From contig JAFGMO010000006.1 in the NCBI GenBank assembly GCA_016927475.1, positions 1 to 42,339 of the forward strand: 42,339 nt of DNA, in the 5' to 3' direction. A program made the translations under genes and the position numbers. The notes beneath the pieces were generated by a model, which saw nothing but the letters and a program-made list of their open reading frames with translations, was not told the DNA's origin and searched no databases. Source of the stretch: Candidatus Aminicenantota bacterium. GTDB lineage: Bacteria; Acidobacteriota; Aminicenantia; Aminicenantales; Aminicenantaceae. Positions 1-6,010 of the stretch are shown piece by piece. Position 1 is the first letter of the stretch. The number at the start of each line of letters is the position of its first letter.

Positions 1-22
1 TATAGAAATTCTTGACGCAATC

Positions 23-63
23 GAAGGGGAAAACTGACCTTCTTAATGTCGCTGCAAGGTGAC
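23..63 (+). promoter_or_regulatory. Double-hairpin leader element, copy 1
   Basis: Hairpin 1 pairs 23-27 (GAAGG) with 38-42 (CCTTC). The linker TAATG follows at 44-48. Hairpin 2 pairs GTCGC (48-52) with GTGAC (59-63, one G-T pair) around the loop TGCAAG. An A-run and the Shine-Dalgarno AAGGAGG (75-81) lead to the GTG at 87. The same order is seen before the genes at 842 and 1785. This is the weakest of the four copies. Confidence 0.45.
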
Positions 64-86
64 AAAAAAAATTTAAGGAGGATTCA

Positions 87-290
87 GTGAATCAGATTTT
101 AATTTTGAAAAACCTGAAGGGGAATTGTTGGCAGGTTTACTATCGCTCAGGCCCGGAAAGGGGAAAGGTTGAGTCTGTTTTCGGTACGCCCCGGATTGAC
201 ACAGCATATCTCTTGAGCACGCCCCGGGAAGTTGTTTTTAAACAGATTAAGAAAAGCCATCCCGACGCCCAGGTAAAGGTTATTGGCTGA
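87..290 (+). CDS. Small hypothetical protein of mobile-element region (67 aa)
   Basis: I do not recognise this 67-residue protein. It starts at GTG 87, supported by AAGGAGG at 75-81 with 5-nt spacing. It is soluble-looking, with no membrane segment; it has a WQVYYR stretch near residue 15 and an IDTAYLLSTP stretch near residue 38. Its stop codon overlaps the next start (TGATG at 288-292), so the two are translationally coupled. Its Shine-Dalgarno leader matches those of the ArdC- and RadC-like genes, which puts it in the same accessory gene set. A small accessory protein of an integrated element is the most that can be inferred. Confidence 0.55.
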   Translation: MNQILILKNLKGNCWQVYYRSGPERGKVESVFGTPRIDTAYLLSTPREVVFKQIKKSHPDAQVKVIG

Positions 291-562
291 TGTACACAAA
301 CGAAGAATACCAAAGAGACAAGGAAAAACTCGGCCCTGACTGGTATTGTCCGCGCGAGTATCACATTTTCGGGGAAGCGCCTGTCTGGATAAACCACAAA
401 AGACCTTGTGAAATACTTTTTCGATTAAACGGGGAATTGATGAGCAGGAAAAAAGCCTATGAATACCTAAAAGAACACTGGGAACCTGTTACTCAAACAG
501 AGATTATCTGGAAGCTTTACCGGATGAAATCTTATTTCGGGGTAAAGGAGGAATGCAAATGA
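290..562 (+). CDS. Small hypothetical protein of mobile-element region (90 aa)
   Basis: This 90-residue protein belongs to no family I recognise. It starts at ATG 290, overlapping the previous stop by one base, and its own stop at 560-562 overlaps the next start by 4 bp (ATGA). It is rich in charged and aromatic residues (Trp, Tyr), with no signal peptide or membrane helix. The tight coupling of three tiny genes ahead of ArdC- and RadC-like genes is typical of plasmid or integrative-element accessory operons. Function unknown. Confidence 0.6.
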   Translation: MYTNEEYQRDKEKLGPDWYCPREYHIFGEAPVWINHKRPCEILFRLNGELMSRKKAYEYLKEHWEPVTQTEIIWKLYRMKSYFGVKEECK

Positions 563-744
563 GAAAACTTGAAATGATTCAATGCAAAACCCGGGAACAG
601 GACGGCGATCTGATTATTGACTTCCCGGATGACCGGGGACTGATTATCAAACCGGATAACATCGAATCAGTAAAAAGAAAAATGATTCAACTGGACGACG
701 GGACGGAATTCATCTTGACCGATTATTGGTATTGCAGCTTGTGA
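559..744 (+). CDS. Small acidic hypothetical protein (61 aa)
   Basis: The protein is small and acidic, without membrane segments, and is not recognised. Two in-frame ATGs exist, at 553 and 559. I prefer 559 because AAAGGAGG (544-551) would be only 1 nt from 553 but 7 nt from 559, and because 559 gives a 4-bp ATGA overlap with the upstream stop. It is the third of three overlapping small genes. After its stop comes the second copy of the double-hairpin element. Function unknown. Confidence 0.55.
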   Translation: MRKLEMIQCKTREQDGDLIIDFPDDRGLIIKPDNIESVKRKMIQLDDGTEFILTDYWYCSL

Positions 745-753
745 GCAGAGCCC

Positions 754-812
754 AGGGCCAGGGAAACCTGGCCCTGTAATGCTTCATCCGTACGGCAAGA
801 TACGGAGCAAGC
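754..812 (+). promoter_or_regulatory. Double-hairpin leader element, copy 2 (upstream of ardC-like gene)
   Basis: Hairpin 1 is a perfect 9-bp stem, AGGGCCAGG (754-762) with CCTGGCCCT (767-775), closed by a GAAA tetraloop. The linker G-TAATG follows at 776-781. Hairpin 2 has outer pairs GCTT/AAGC (781-784/809-812), an internal loop, inner pairs CCGTA/TACGG (788-792/801-805) and the loop CGGCAAGA. No T-run follows, so it is not a simple terminator. AAGGAGG is at 826-832, 9 nt before the ATG at 842. Confidence 0.65.
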
Positions 813-841
813 ATAAATAAAACTTAAGGAGGATTAATTAA

Positions 842-1681
842 ATGCAAACTCAAACAACAAGGTTTGAGGACCTGGCCAGCCTACAAGGCAAAGAGAGAAA
901 AAAGGCCCTAGTGGCCAAACTCTCGGACCTGGCCGACCAAATCACCCGGGACCCGGAGGCCCTGGAAGCCCTGGCCGAACGATGGACCAATGGTTTCCAT
1001 CGGTACAGCCTGTATAACACCCTGTTGATGTGGCAACAAAATCCCGATTCCACACTTTGCGCCGGCTTTAAAACATGGAAAGAAAAGCAGCGCTTTGTAA
1101 GGAAGGGTGAAAAGGCAATCTGGATTTTAGCCCCGGCATTCTGGAAAGAGAAAGCGGAAAAGGAAAACGCGGAAACCGGGGAAACTGAGGAAATCGAAAA
1201 AGAGCACCTGTATTTCATTAGTGTTCCTGTTTTTGATGTATCCCAAACAGACGGGGAGCCCCTGGATATGGGACATGAGGTAAGAGGAAAAACCGATTAC
1301 ACCCTGGAGGAAATCGCCGCGAAATGGCCGGAATTCCCCTTGACCATTGACAACGGAATTCAGGGAGGATGGACAGACGGAAAAGAAATCCATATCAGCG
1401 AACGGAAAAACAAAGAGCAGATGAAGGGAAGTTATTTCCACGAACTGGCCCACGCAATCCTTGAGCACTCGAAAAAAAGACAGGCTGGAGAAATAGGGAA
1501 GGACCAGGCAGAACTTGAAGCCGAATCAATCAGTTTTCTTGTGTGCTCCTGTCTCGGGATTGAAAAGCAGAGCTCCGGCGCCTACATCGGCAGTTGGAAC
1601 GGGGACAAGGACAAGGCCCGGAAATCCGGGACAATCATTTTAAGGACCGCCGAGCAGATTATAAGAAAACTCGAATCATAA
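842..1681 (+). CDS. ArdC-like antirestriction / zinc metallopeptidase-domain protein
   Basis: This 279-residue protein has the two-part layout of the ArdC family. The N-terminal region (about 1-130) resembles the ArdC ssDNA-binding domain (DUF1738-like), including the WTNGFHRYSLYNTLLMW stretch around residues 48-64. A metallopeptidase-like region follows, with HELAH at 200-204 and downstream acidic residues (ELEAE, 224-228) that could supply the third zinc ligand. ArdC proteins protect incoming plasmid DNA from host restriction during conjugation. The start at 842 has a strong AAGGAGG. Placement next to a RadC-like gene is common in integrative and conjugative elements. Whether this copy has antirestriction activity cannot be seen from sequence. 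Confidence 0.85.
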   Translation: MQTQTTRFEDLASLQGKERKKALVAKLSDLADQITRDPEALEALAERWTNGFHRYSLYNTLLMWQQNPDSTLCAGFKTWKEKQRFVRKGEKAIWILAPAFWKEKAEKENAETGETEEIEKEHLYFISVPVFDVSQTDGEPLDMGHEVRGKTDYTLEEIAAKWPEFPLTIDNGIQGGWTDGKEIHISERKNKEQMKGSYFHELAHAILEHSKKRQAGEIGKDQAELEAESISFLVCSCLGIEKQSSGAYIGSWNGDKDKARKSGTIILRTAEQIIRKLES

Positions 1682-1698
1682 GGCCCTTAGACAGAACC

Positions 1699-1755
1699 GG
1701 CCGGGGAGAAATCCCCGGCCTAATGTCCCGCCGATGTGGTAAGGCATCGGAAGGG
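1699..1755 (+). promoter_or_regulatory. Double-hairpin leader element, copy 3 (upstream of radC-like gene)
   Basis: Hairpin 1 is a perfect 9-bp stem, GGCCGGGGA (1699-1707) with TCCCCGGCC (1712-1720), capped by GAAA. The linker TAATG is at 1721-1725. Hairpin 2 has outer CCC/GGG (1727-1729/1753-1755), inner CCGATG/CATCGG (1731-1736/1745-1750) and the loop TGGTAAGG. Compared with copy 2, the stem sequences differ but pairing, tetraloop, linker and the GGYAAG loop motif are kept. AAGGAGG at 1769-1775 is 9 nt before the ATG at 1785. Confidence 0.65.
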
Positions 1756-1784
1756 CAAATAAAAACTTAAGGAGGATTAATTAA

Positions 1785-2267
1785 ATGAACCTGGAGTTAA
1801 AATTTCCAGAGCCCCAGGAAATGCCGGAAACGACCGGGGAAATGATGGAGAGCTCAAAGCTTGTCTTTGAACGTATGAAACCATACGCGAACATTAACCG
1901 GGAAGTATTCTGGACAATCTACCTGACAGTAAAAAACGAGATAATCAAGGCTGAATCATGCTTCATGGGAACGATTGACAGCAGCGCGGTATATCCCCGG
2001 GAAGTCATACGGCGAGCCCTGGAGCTCTCCGCATCTTCAATGATACTTGTACACAATCACCCGAGCGGAGACCCTGAACCGTCCAAACCGGACAAAAAAA
2101 TCACTCTTGATATCGCCCTATGCGCCCGGCTTTTCCAAATCGATGTACTGGACCATGTAGTTATATCCAAAGAAAGATACTACTCCATGCGAGATATGGG
2201 AGATTTGCACCCCGTCGAAATCAAAAAAAGATTTGACATGATTTTTGAAAATTACAAGGAGGATTAA
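1785..2267 (+). CDS. RadC-like JAB/MPN domain protein
   Basis: This 160-residue protein consists essentially of the RadC JAB (MPN) domain. The JAMM zinc site is visible as HNHPSGD from H90 through H92 and S94, with D103 further on and a candidate glutamate at E40. It is shorter than chromosomal RadC (about 220 residues) because the N-terminal helix-hairpin-helix part is missing, as is usual for copies on mobile elements. Known members have no settled biochemical role despite the name. It starts at ATG 1785 behind AAGGAGG, and its 3' end carries the Shine-Dalgarno of the next gene. The neighbouring ArdC-like gene supports a mobile-element origin. Confidence 0.85.
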   Translation: MNLELKFPEPQEMPETTGEMMESSKLVFERMKPYANINREVFWTIYLTVKNEIIKAESCFMGTIDSSAVYPREVIRRALELSASSMILVHNHPSGDPEPSKPDKKITLDIALCARLFQIDVLDHVVISKERYYSMRDMGDLHPVEIKKRFDMIFENYKED

Positions 2268-2486
2268 TTGAAACAAAAACGAGAAATAACAATCATCCTG
2301 GAAGGAGGCCTTATCCAAAGAGTGGAAGGCCCCCTTTACGACTGGGACGCGAAAATCATTGACCTTGACATTGATGGAGCAGGTGAGGACGAACTAGAAA
2401 CAGTTTATATTTACGGAGAAGAAAAAAAGGCATACGTACACACACAAGGGCTTTGCTGTACCCTGACCGAAGAAGACGAATTGTAA
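2268..2486 (+). CDS. Small acidic hypothetical protein (72 aa)
   Basis: A 72-residue, acidic, unrecognised protein, predicted cytosolic. It starts at TTG 2268, directly after the RadC-like stop (2265-2267). AAGGAGG at 2256-2262 lies inside the radC-like gene with 5-nt spacing, so coupling is likely and no other start fits. It contains a DIDGAGEDELETVYI stretch and two adjacent cysteines near the C-terminus. It is followed by the fourth hairpin cluster. Function unknown. Confidence 0.55.
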   Translation: MKQKREITIILEGGLIQRVEGPLYDWDAKIIDLDIDGAGEDELETVYIYGEEKKAYVHTQGLCCTLTEEDEL

Positions 2487-2492
2487 AGCCGA

Positions 2493-2558
2493 AATAGGGC
2501 CGGGGAGACCTGGCCCTATTGTCCCGGGACCGGCCGCCCGGGACCTGATGAAGGCAGG
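2493..2558 (+). promoter_or_regulatory. Double-hairpin element, copy 4 (divergent form)
   Basis: The first hairpin is a 12-bp stem (2493-2504 with 2509-2520, one G-T pair) with a GAGA tetraloop, again of the GNRA type. The linker is ATTGTCCC, close to the ATGTCCC of copy 3. It is followed by an 8-bp stem GTCCCGGG/CCCGGGAC (2521-2528/2537-2544) and a short CCTG/CAGG hairpin. No start codon with a Shine-Dalgarno follows; a promoter does (2591-2618). It may be a downstream or degenerate member. Confidence 0.5.
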
Positions 2559-2590
2559 CCATGAAGGGAAGTGATATTTAAAAATCAAAT

Positions 2591-2618
2591 TTGACAAAAA
2601 AAAAGGGAGTGCTATATT
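2591..2618 (+). promoter_or_regulatory. Strong sigma70-type promoter
   Basis: TTGACA at 2591-2596 is separated by 16 nt from TATATT at 2613-2618. Both hexamers are near consensus. No coding region with a Shine-Dalgarno lies downstream before the terminator at 2743, so it probably drives the candidate small RNA. Confidence 0.6.
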
Positions 2619-2624
2619 TAAATC

Positions 2625-2768
2625 AAGAGATGAAAATTTTTCCGTTGTCATAGGCAGCCATGGGACGGTTTTTTAAAAAAAATTAGATCCTTACGGTCAT
2701 GTGAGGCCATGCTTCACTGATCGAATAATCCTACTTAAGTTGGGGGCCTTCGGGCCCCTTTTATTTTT
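2625..2768 (+). ncRNA. Candidate small RNA between an orphan promoter and terminator
   Basis: About 140 nt lie between a near-consensus promoter (2591-2618) and a strong intrinsic terminator (2743-2768). I see no plausible reading frame in this direction. Possible internal helices include CCGT/ACGG (about 2641/2665) and GTGA/TCAC flanking GGCCATGCT (about 2701-2717). It matches no RNA family that I can recognise, including 4.5S, 6S and tmRNA. The 5' end is estimated from the -10 box. It sits between the mobile-element genes and tRNA-Gly, so it may belong to the element. Confidence 0.4.
2743..2768 (+). terminator. Intrinsic terminator with TTCG loop
   Basis: GGGGCC (2743-2748) pairs with GGCCCC (2753-2758) around TTCG, followed by TTTTATTTTT. 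It closes the transcript starting near 2625. Confidence 0.85.
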
Positions 2769-2900
2769 CATTATCACGTAACATAAACGTCAACATATAT
2801 GTAACAGATATGTTCATTTTTATGCATTTTGATTCATAGGATTTCTTGTAAGAGGACGTTTTACCAGGGGAAAATAGAGAAAATAAGACAGGGGCGAGAG

Positions 2901-2972
2901 AGCGGGCAACGGGATTTGAACCCGCGACCCCGAGCTTGGGAAGCTCGTACTCTACCACTGAGTTATGCCCGC
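2901..2972 (-). tRNA. tRNA-Gly (anticodon CCC)
   Basis: The minus strand folds into a complete 72-nt cloverleaf. The acceptor is GCGGGCA/TGCCCGC, the D arm ACTC-AGTGGTA-GAGT, the anticodon arm CGAGC-TTCCCAA-GCTCG (anticodon CCC) and the T arm GCGGG-TTCAAAT-CCCGT; the discriminator base is T and no CCA is encoded. The gene is flanked by an 11-bp perfect inverted repeat (2889-2899 and 2975-2985) that would extend the acceptor helix in the precursor. Its 3' end faces the ArdC/RadC region, the usual geometry for integration at a tRNA 3' end. Confidence 0.95.
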
Positions 2973-3099
2973 GTTCTCGCCCCTGGGAAAATAAGTCTAC
3001 TTATTTTTATGAATCTTTTCAAGAGGACGGTATGGCTGGTTTTTTAATTGGCTTAAAAGGGAGCATAAAACAGCTGGGGTGAAGCGCTTTTTTGCTTTA

Positions 3100-4269
3100 T
3101 TATTTGGCGCGAAGATGCTGCCGGCTGAAAAGCCAAACTCCAAATGTAAAATAGATAACAGACAGGACGGCAAGAGCCGCCAGTTCAAATCCTACGGCTT
3201 CAAGGCCGTCTCCATTATTAAGGATCCTGTCCAGGGCATGTATGGTATGAGTTGTGGGAAGAACGGCATTGAGGTTTACGGGATGGCTGCCCAGGGTAAA
3301 TAGAGGTACTTCCGGTAGGGGAAACAAGCCGCCAGAAAAAAACATCAGAAGAAAGAAGGGAAAACAGCCGATGGTCATAAGGTCGAATATGGACCGGAGG
3401 AAGGCGGCGACAATCATACTGACGGCCATGATCGAAACACAGGAAAAAACACAAACAACAATAGCCGCGAAAAAAGAACCTGCGGAAGAATAACCCAGGC
3501 TGACGGCGGTCAGATAAGTCAGCCCGATAGCCCCAAGTCCAATGAGAATTTGGCCCAGGCTGACGGCAGAAAGCCATTCCCAGGCTTTCATTTTCGCCAG
3601 ACGGAGCCGGATAATCGTGCCTTTATCCTTTTCTTTGATGACGGAGGCTGCTGCCGAGAACATCAGCATCATCACGGCCAATCCCAATAAGCCTGGTACG
3701 TATAACTCGAAATCCGTCAGGGATCTCGCTTTCCCGATAGATTCCGATTCAAGATGAAGGGGTGACTCCTGATTGGTTAGGACGGCGGCATACTGGTATG
3801 TCAGGGAGTCGCACCAGGCGGCTGCCATAATGTATGAAACATCCGAAGCATTTCCGTAGGTGCGTACGGTGACCGGCGGAGGTTTATTCCCTTTTTTGTA
3901 TTCGAGAAGTGTCTCGGAGAATTTTGCCGGAATCTCGACGATAAGGTCGGCGGATTCGTCTTTCAGCTTTAGTTTGGCTTCATCAAGATTTTTTTCCAGA
4001 TGGATATTCAAAATTTTTATCCCACTGGGATATTTGAGGTCCTCCAGTTGTTGGATCAGCTCATATCCGGCATAAAAACGAATACCGCCTTCATCCTGGA
4101 TTCCGGTATCGTGATTCACAATCATAACGTCGTAAACCACCACCGTGTTTCCGAAGTAGAAATACATCAGAAACACAAAAAAGGGAGCGAAAAACAGGAT
4201 GAGTATGATAATCTTCCAGTCCCTGAAATTTTCGATCATGGTTTTTTTCAATAAGCTGATCAGTCTCAT
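3100..4269 (-). CDS. ABC-2 type transporter permease
   Basis: This 389-residue membrane protein has the layout of ABC-2 exporter permeases. It has one N-terminal membrane helix (about residues 19-39), a large extracytoplasmic domain (about 40-190) and a C-terminal block of five or so helices, including the VPGLLGLAVMMLMFSAAASV segment near 190. The last part carries the FFLLMFFSGGLFPLPEVP stretch common in the family. Its start overlaps the ATPase stop by 4 bp, so the pair forms one exporter. The substrate is unknown; linkage to a TetR repressor suggests export of a drug-like or toxic compound. Confidence 0.88.
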   Translation of the reverse strand: MRLISLLKKTMIENFRDWKIIILILFFAPFFVFLMYFYFGNTVVVYDVMIVNHDTGIQDEGGIRFYAGYELIQQLEDLKYPSGIKILNIHLEKNLDEAKLKLKDESADLIVEIPAKFSETLLEYKKGNKPPPVTVRTYGNASDVSYIMAAAWCDSLTYQYAAVLTNQESPLHLESESIGKARSLTDFELYVPGLLGLAVMMLMFSAAASVIKEKDKGTIIRLRLAKMKAWEWLSAVSLGQILIGLGAIGLTYLTAVSLGYSSAGSFFAAIVVCVFSCVSIMAVSMIVAAFLRSIFDLMTIGCFPFFLLMFFSGGLFPLPEVPLFTLGSHPVNLNAVLPTTHTIHALDRILNNGDGLEAVGFELAALAVLSVIYFTFGVWLFSRQHLRAK

Positions 4270-5228
4270 TCTCTTAATCCCCTTCCAGTCAAAGAGATGA
4301 AAACATCTTCCAGAGTTTTTTTCCTGATTTTTATATCTTCAACCTGGAGATCGTGATTCTTGAGTTCCTGAAGAAGAGAAGGCAGGGCTTCTGGAATGTT
4401 GTCTCCCAGCATATGCAGAATTCCTTTTTGAAAGGCCAGGTGACTAAGATTATCCGGGAGGTTTTTTTGTACTTGATCCCATATAATCCCCTGCCTCTCC
4501 TTAATCTTGATCTCAAGGATTTCTCCCTTCCCGATCCGGTTTTTGAGATTATCCAGTGTGTCCAGAACCAGAAGCCGTCCATAGTCGATGATTGCGACCC
4601 GGTCGGAAAGAAGGTCCGCTTCATTCATGTCGTGTGTTGTTAAAATGATTGTTTTTCTTCCTGCTATGGAACGGACGTAATCTCTTACCAGAACCCGGCT
4701 TTGCGGATCGAGGCCTGCTTGAGGTTCATCCAGGATAACAATTTCGGGATCGTGGACAAGGGCCAGGGCAATATTCAGCCTGCGCTTCATACCGCCGGAC
4801 AGTGTTTTAGCCCGCCTGTTCTTTTTATTTTCCAGCCCCAAAATATCTAAAAGCTCCAGGGATCTGCGCCGGGAATCTTTCGCATTCAGATCATATTGCC
4901 GGCCGACAAAAACCAATTGTTCCAAACAGGTAAGGGATTCCCATATCACCAGATCCTGGGGGCAGAGCCCGATTTGAGGTTTCAGCGTCTTGTAAAATTT
5001 TTTTAGAGAAAAACCGTTGATGAAGATATCGCCGGAGTCATTTCTCAAGAGCCCGCATATCATACTGATCGTAGTGGTTTTTCCGGCGCCGTTGGGGCCC
5101 AGAAAACCGAAAATTTCTCCGCTGCGGATGTCCAAAGATAAATCTTGAACGGCCTTAACATCACCGTAGGATTTGCTGACATTCTTTAAGCTCAAAACAG
5201 GTCTGTTTTCAGGATGCGACAATTTCAC
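4266..5228 (-). CDS. ABC transporter ATP-binding protein
   Basis: This 320-residue ATPase energises the exporter encoded by the next gene. The nucleotide-binding domain has Walker A GPNGAGKTT (about 44-52), the signature LSGGMKRRL (about 143-151), Walker B IVILDEP (about 163-169) and a switch histidine in TTHD. The remaining C-terminal 100 residues are the accessory region typical of the DrrA/CcmA-like class. Its start overlaps the TetR stop by 4 bp and its stop overlaps the permease start, giving the operon tetR-ATPase-permease. Confidence 0.92.
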   Translation of the reverse strand: MKLSHPENRPVLSLKNVSKSYGDVKAVQDLSLDIRSGEIFGFLGPNGAGKTTTISMICGLLRNDSGDIFINGFSLKKFYKTLKPQIGLCPQDLVIWESLTCLEQLVFVGRQYDLNAKDSRRRSLELLDILGLENKKNRRAKTLSGGMKRRLNIALALVHDPEIVILDEPQAGLDPQSRVLVRDYVRSIAGRKTIILTTHDMNEADLLSDRVAIIDYGRLLVLDTLDNLKNRIGKGEILEIKIKERQGIIWDQVQKNLPDNLSHLAFQKGILHMLGDNIPEALPSLLQELKNHDLQVEDIKIRKKTLEDVFISLTGRGLRE

Positions 5229-5839
5229 TCTCCTTTCAGCTTTTTATGATTTTTTTGAAGAATATCGTGAATAAATTTTTTCTCGTATATGGAAATGATC
5301 TCTTTTTCATCCAGGTTTTTATTCATAACAAGATAGCCTGTTATCCCGTCGAGAGCGGACATCAAAATCAAAGCATGATCATAGGTCGAATGGGGAATAA
5401 ATTCTCCCGAATCGATTCCTTTCTGCAGCAGATCCTGGTAAAACTTTATGACTTTTTTCATGTAGCCAGCATACATGTTCCAGAGTTCAGGGGAATCAAG
5501 AGTTTTTGTTATTGACAGGAAAAAGAAAACCGCTTCTTTATCGTGAATTTTCCAGTATTTCAGATAATTCCTGATGAAAAAGGAAAGTCCTTCACTGGCT
5601 TTGGGTTTGTTTAAAGCTTGCTGCATCATCCGGGCGGTGGGTTCATTTAATATGTAATTGGCCTGAATAAGGATTTCGTCTTTACTGTTGAAGTGAAAAT
5701 AAAGGCCGCCTTTGCTTATCCCGGCTTTTTCGGCGATGGCCTCCATAGAGGTTTTTTCGTAGCCTCTCTCGAGGAAAAGATCCACGGCGGCCATAATGAT
5801 ATCCATAATCCGTTTTTCTTTTGGTTTTTTCTTTGTCAT
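5225..5839 (-). CDS. TetR/AcrR family transcriptional regulator
   Basis: This 204-residue regulator has a classical TetR N-terminal helix-turn-helix (about residues 10-56), including YEKTSMEAIAEKAGISKGGL followed by YFHFNSKDEIL. The C-terminal ligand-binding domain is divergent, as is normal. It is the first gene of the exporter operon. A 13-bp palindrome, ACCGAC-C-GTCGGT, lies at 5856-5868, between the start codon and the predicted -10 box, so autorepression relieved by the exported compound is the simplest model. The ATG at 5839 is the natural start. Confidence 0.92.
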   Translation of the reverse strand: MTKKKPKEKRIMDIIMAAVDLFLERGYEKTSMEAIAEKAGISKGGLYFHFNSKDEILIQANYILNEPTARMMQQALNKPKASEGLSFFIRNYLKYWKIHDKEAVFFFLSITKTLDSPELWNMYAGYMKKVIKFYQDLLQKGIDSGEFIPHSTYDHALILMSALDGITGYLVMNKNLDEKEIISIYEKKFIHDILQKNHKKLKGE

Positions 5840-5855
5840 CTTATACTCTAAAAAA

Positions 5856-5902
5856 ACCGACCGTCGGTATTTATAATAAACTCAAATGACCACCCATGTC
5901 AA
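5856..5902 (-). promoter_or_regulatory. Promoter and TetR operator of the exporter operon
   Basis: On the minus strand, TTGACA (5897-5902) and TATTAT (5873-5878), 18 nt apart, form a good sigma70 promoter. Just downstream, around the expected start site, is the perfect palindrome ACCGAC-C-GTCGGT (5856-5868), 17 nt before the TetR start codon. The position fits an autorepressed operator. Confidence 0.65.
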
Positions 5903-5954
5903 CTGTTTTTCTTCGTTGTTTGACTACTGCTTTTGGTAAGTTTTTAAATTTCGC

Positions 5955-5984
5955 TTGGGTTTCCTTGATAATCTGATATATAAT
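5955..5984 (+). promoter_or_regulatory. Probable promoter of lipoprotein gene
   Basis: TATAAT is at 5979-5984, with TTGGGT at 5955-5960 and 18-nt spacing. It lies 26 nt upstream of the TTG start at 6011. The -10 box is perfect but the -35 is weak. Confidence 0.4.
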
Positions 5985-6010
5985 GTGAAAACAAGATTGG
6001 TAAAAGGCAT

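Noticed and set aside
754..812. Reading the paired hairpins as intrinsic terminators
   Set aside because: None is followed by a T-run. Each complete copy is followed instead by A-rich sequence and a Shine-Dalgarno, and the two-hairpin architecture repeats.
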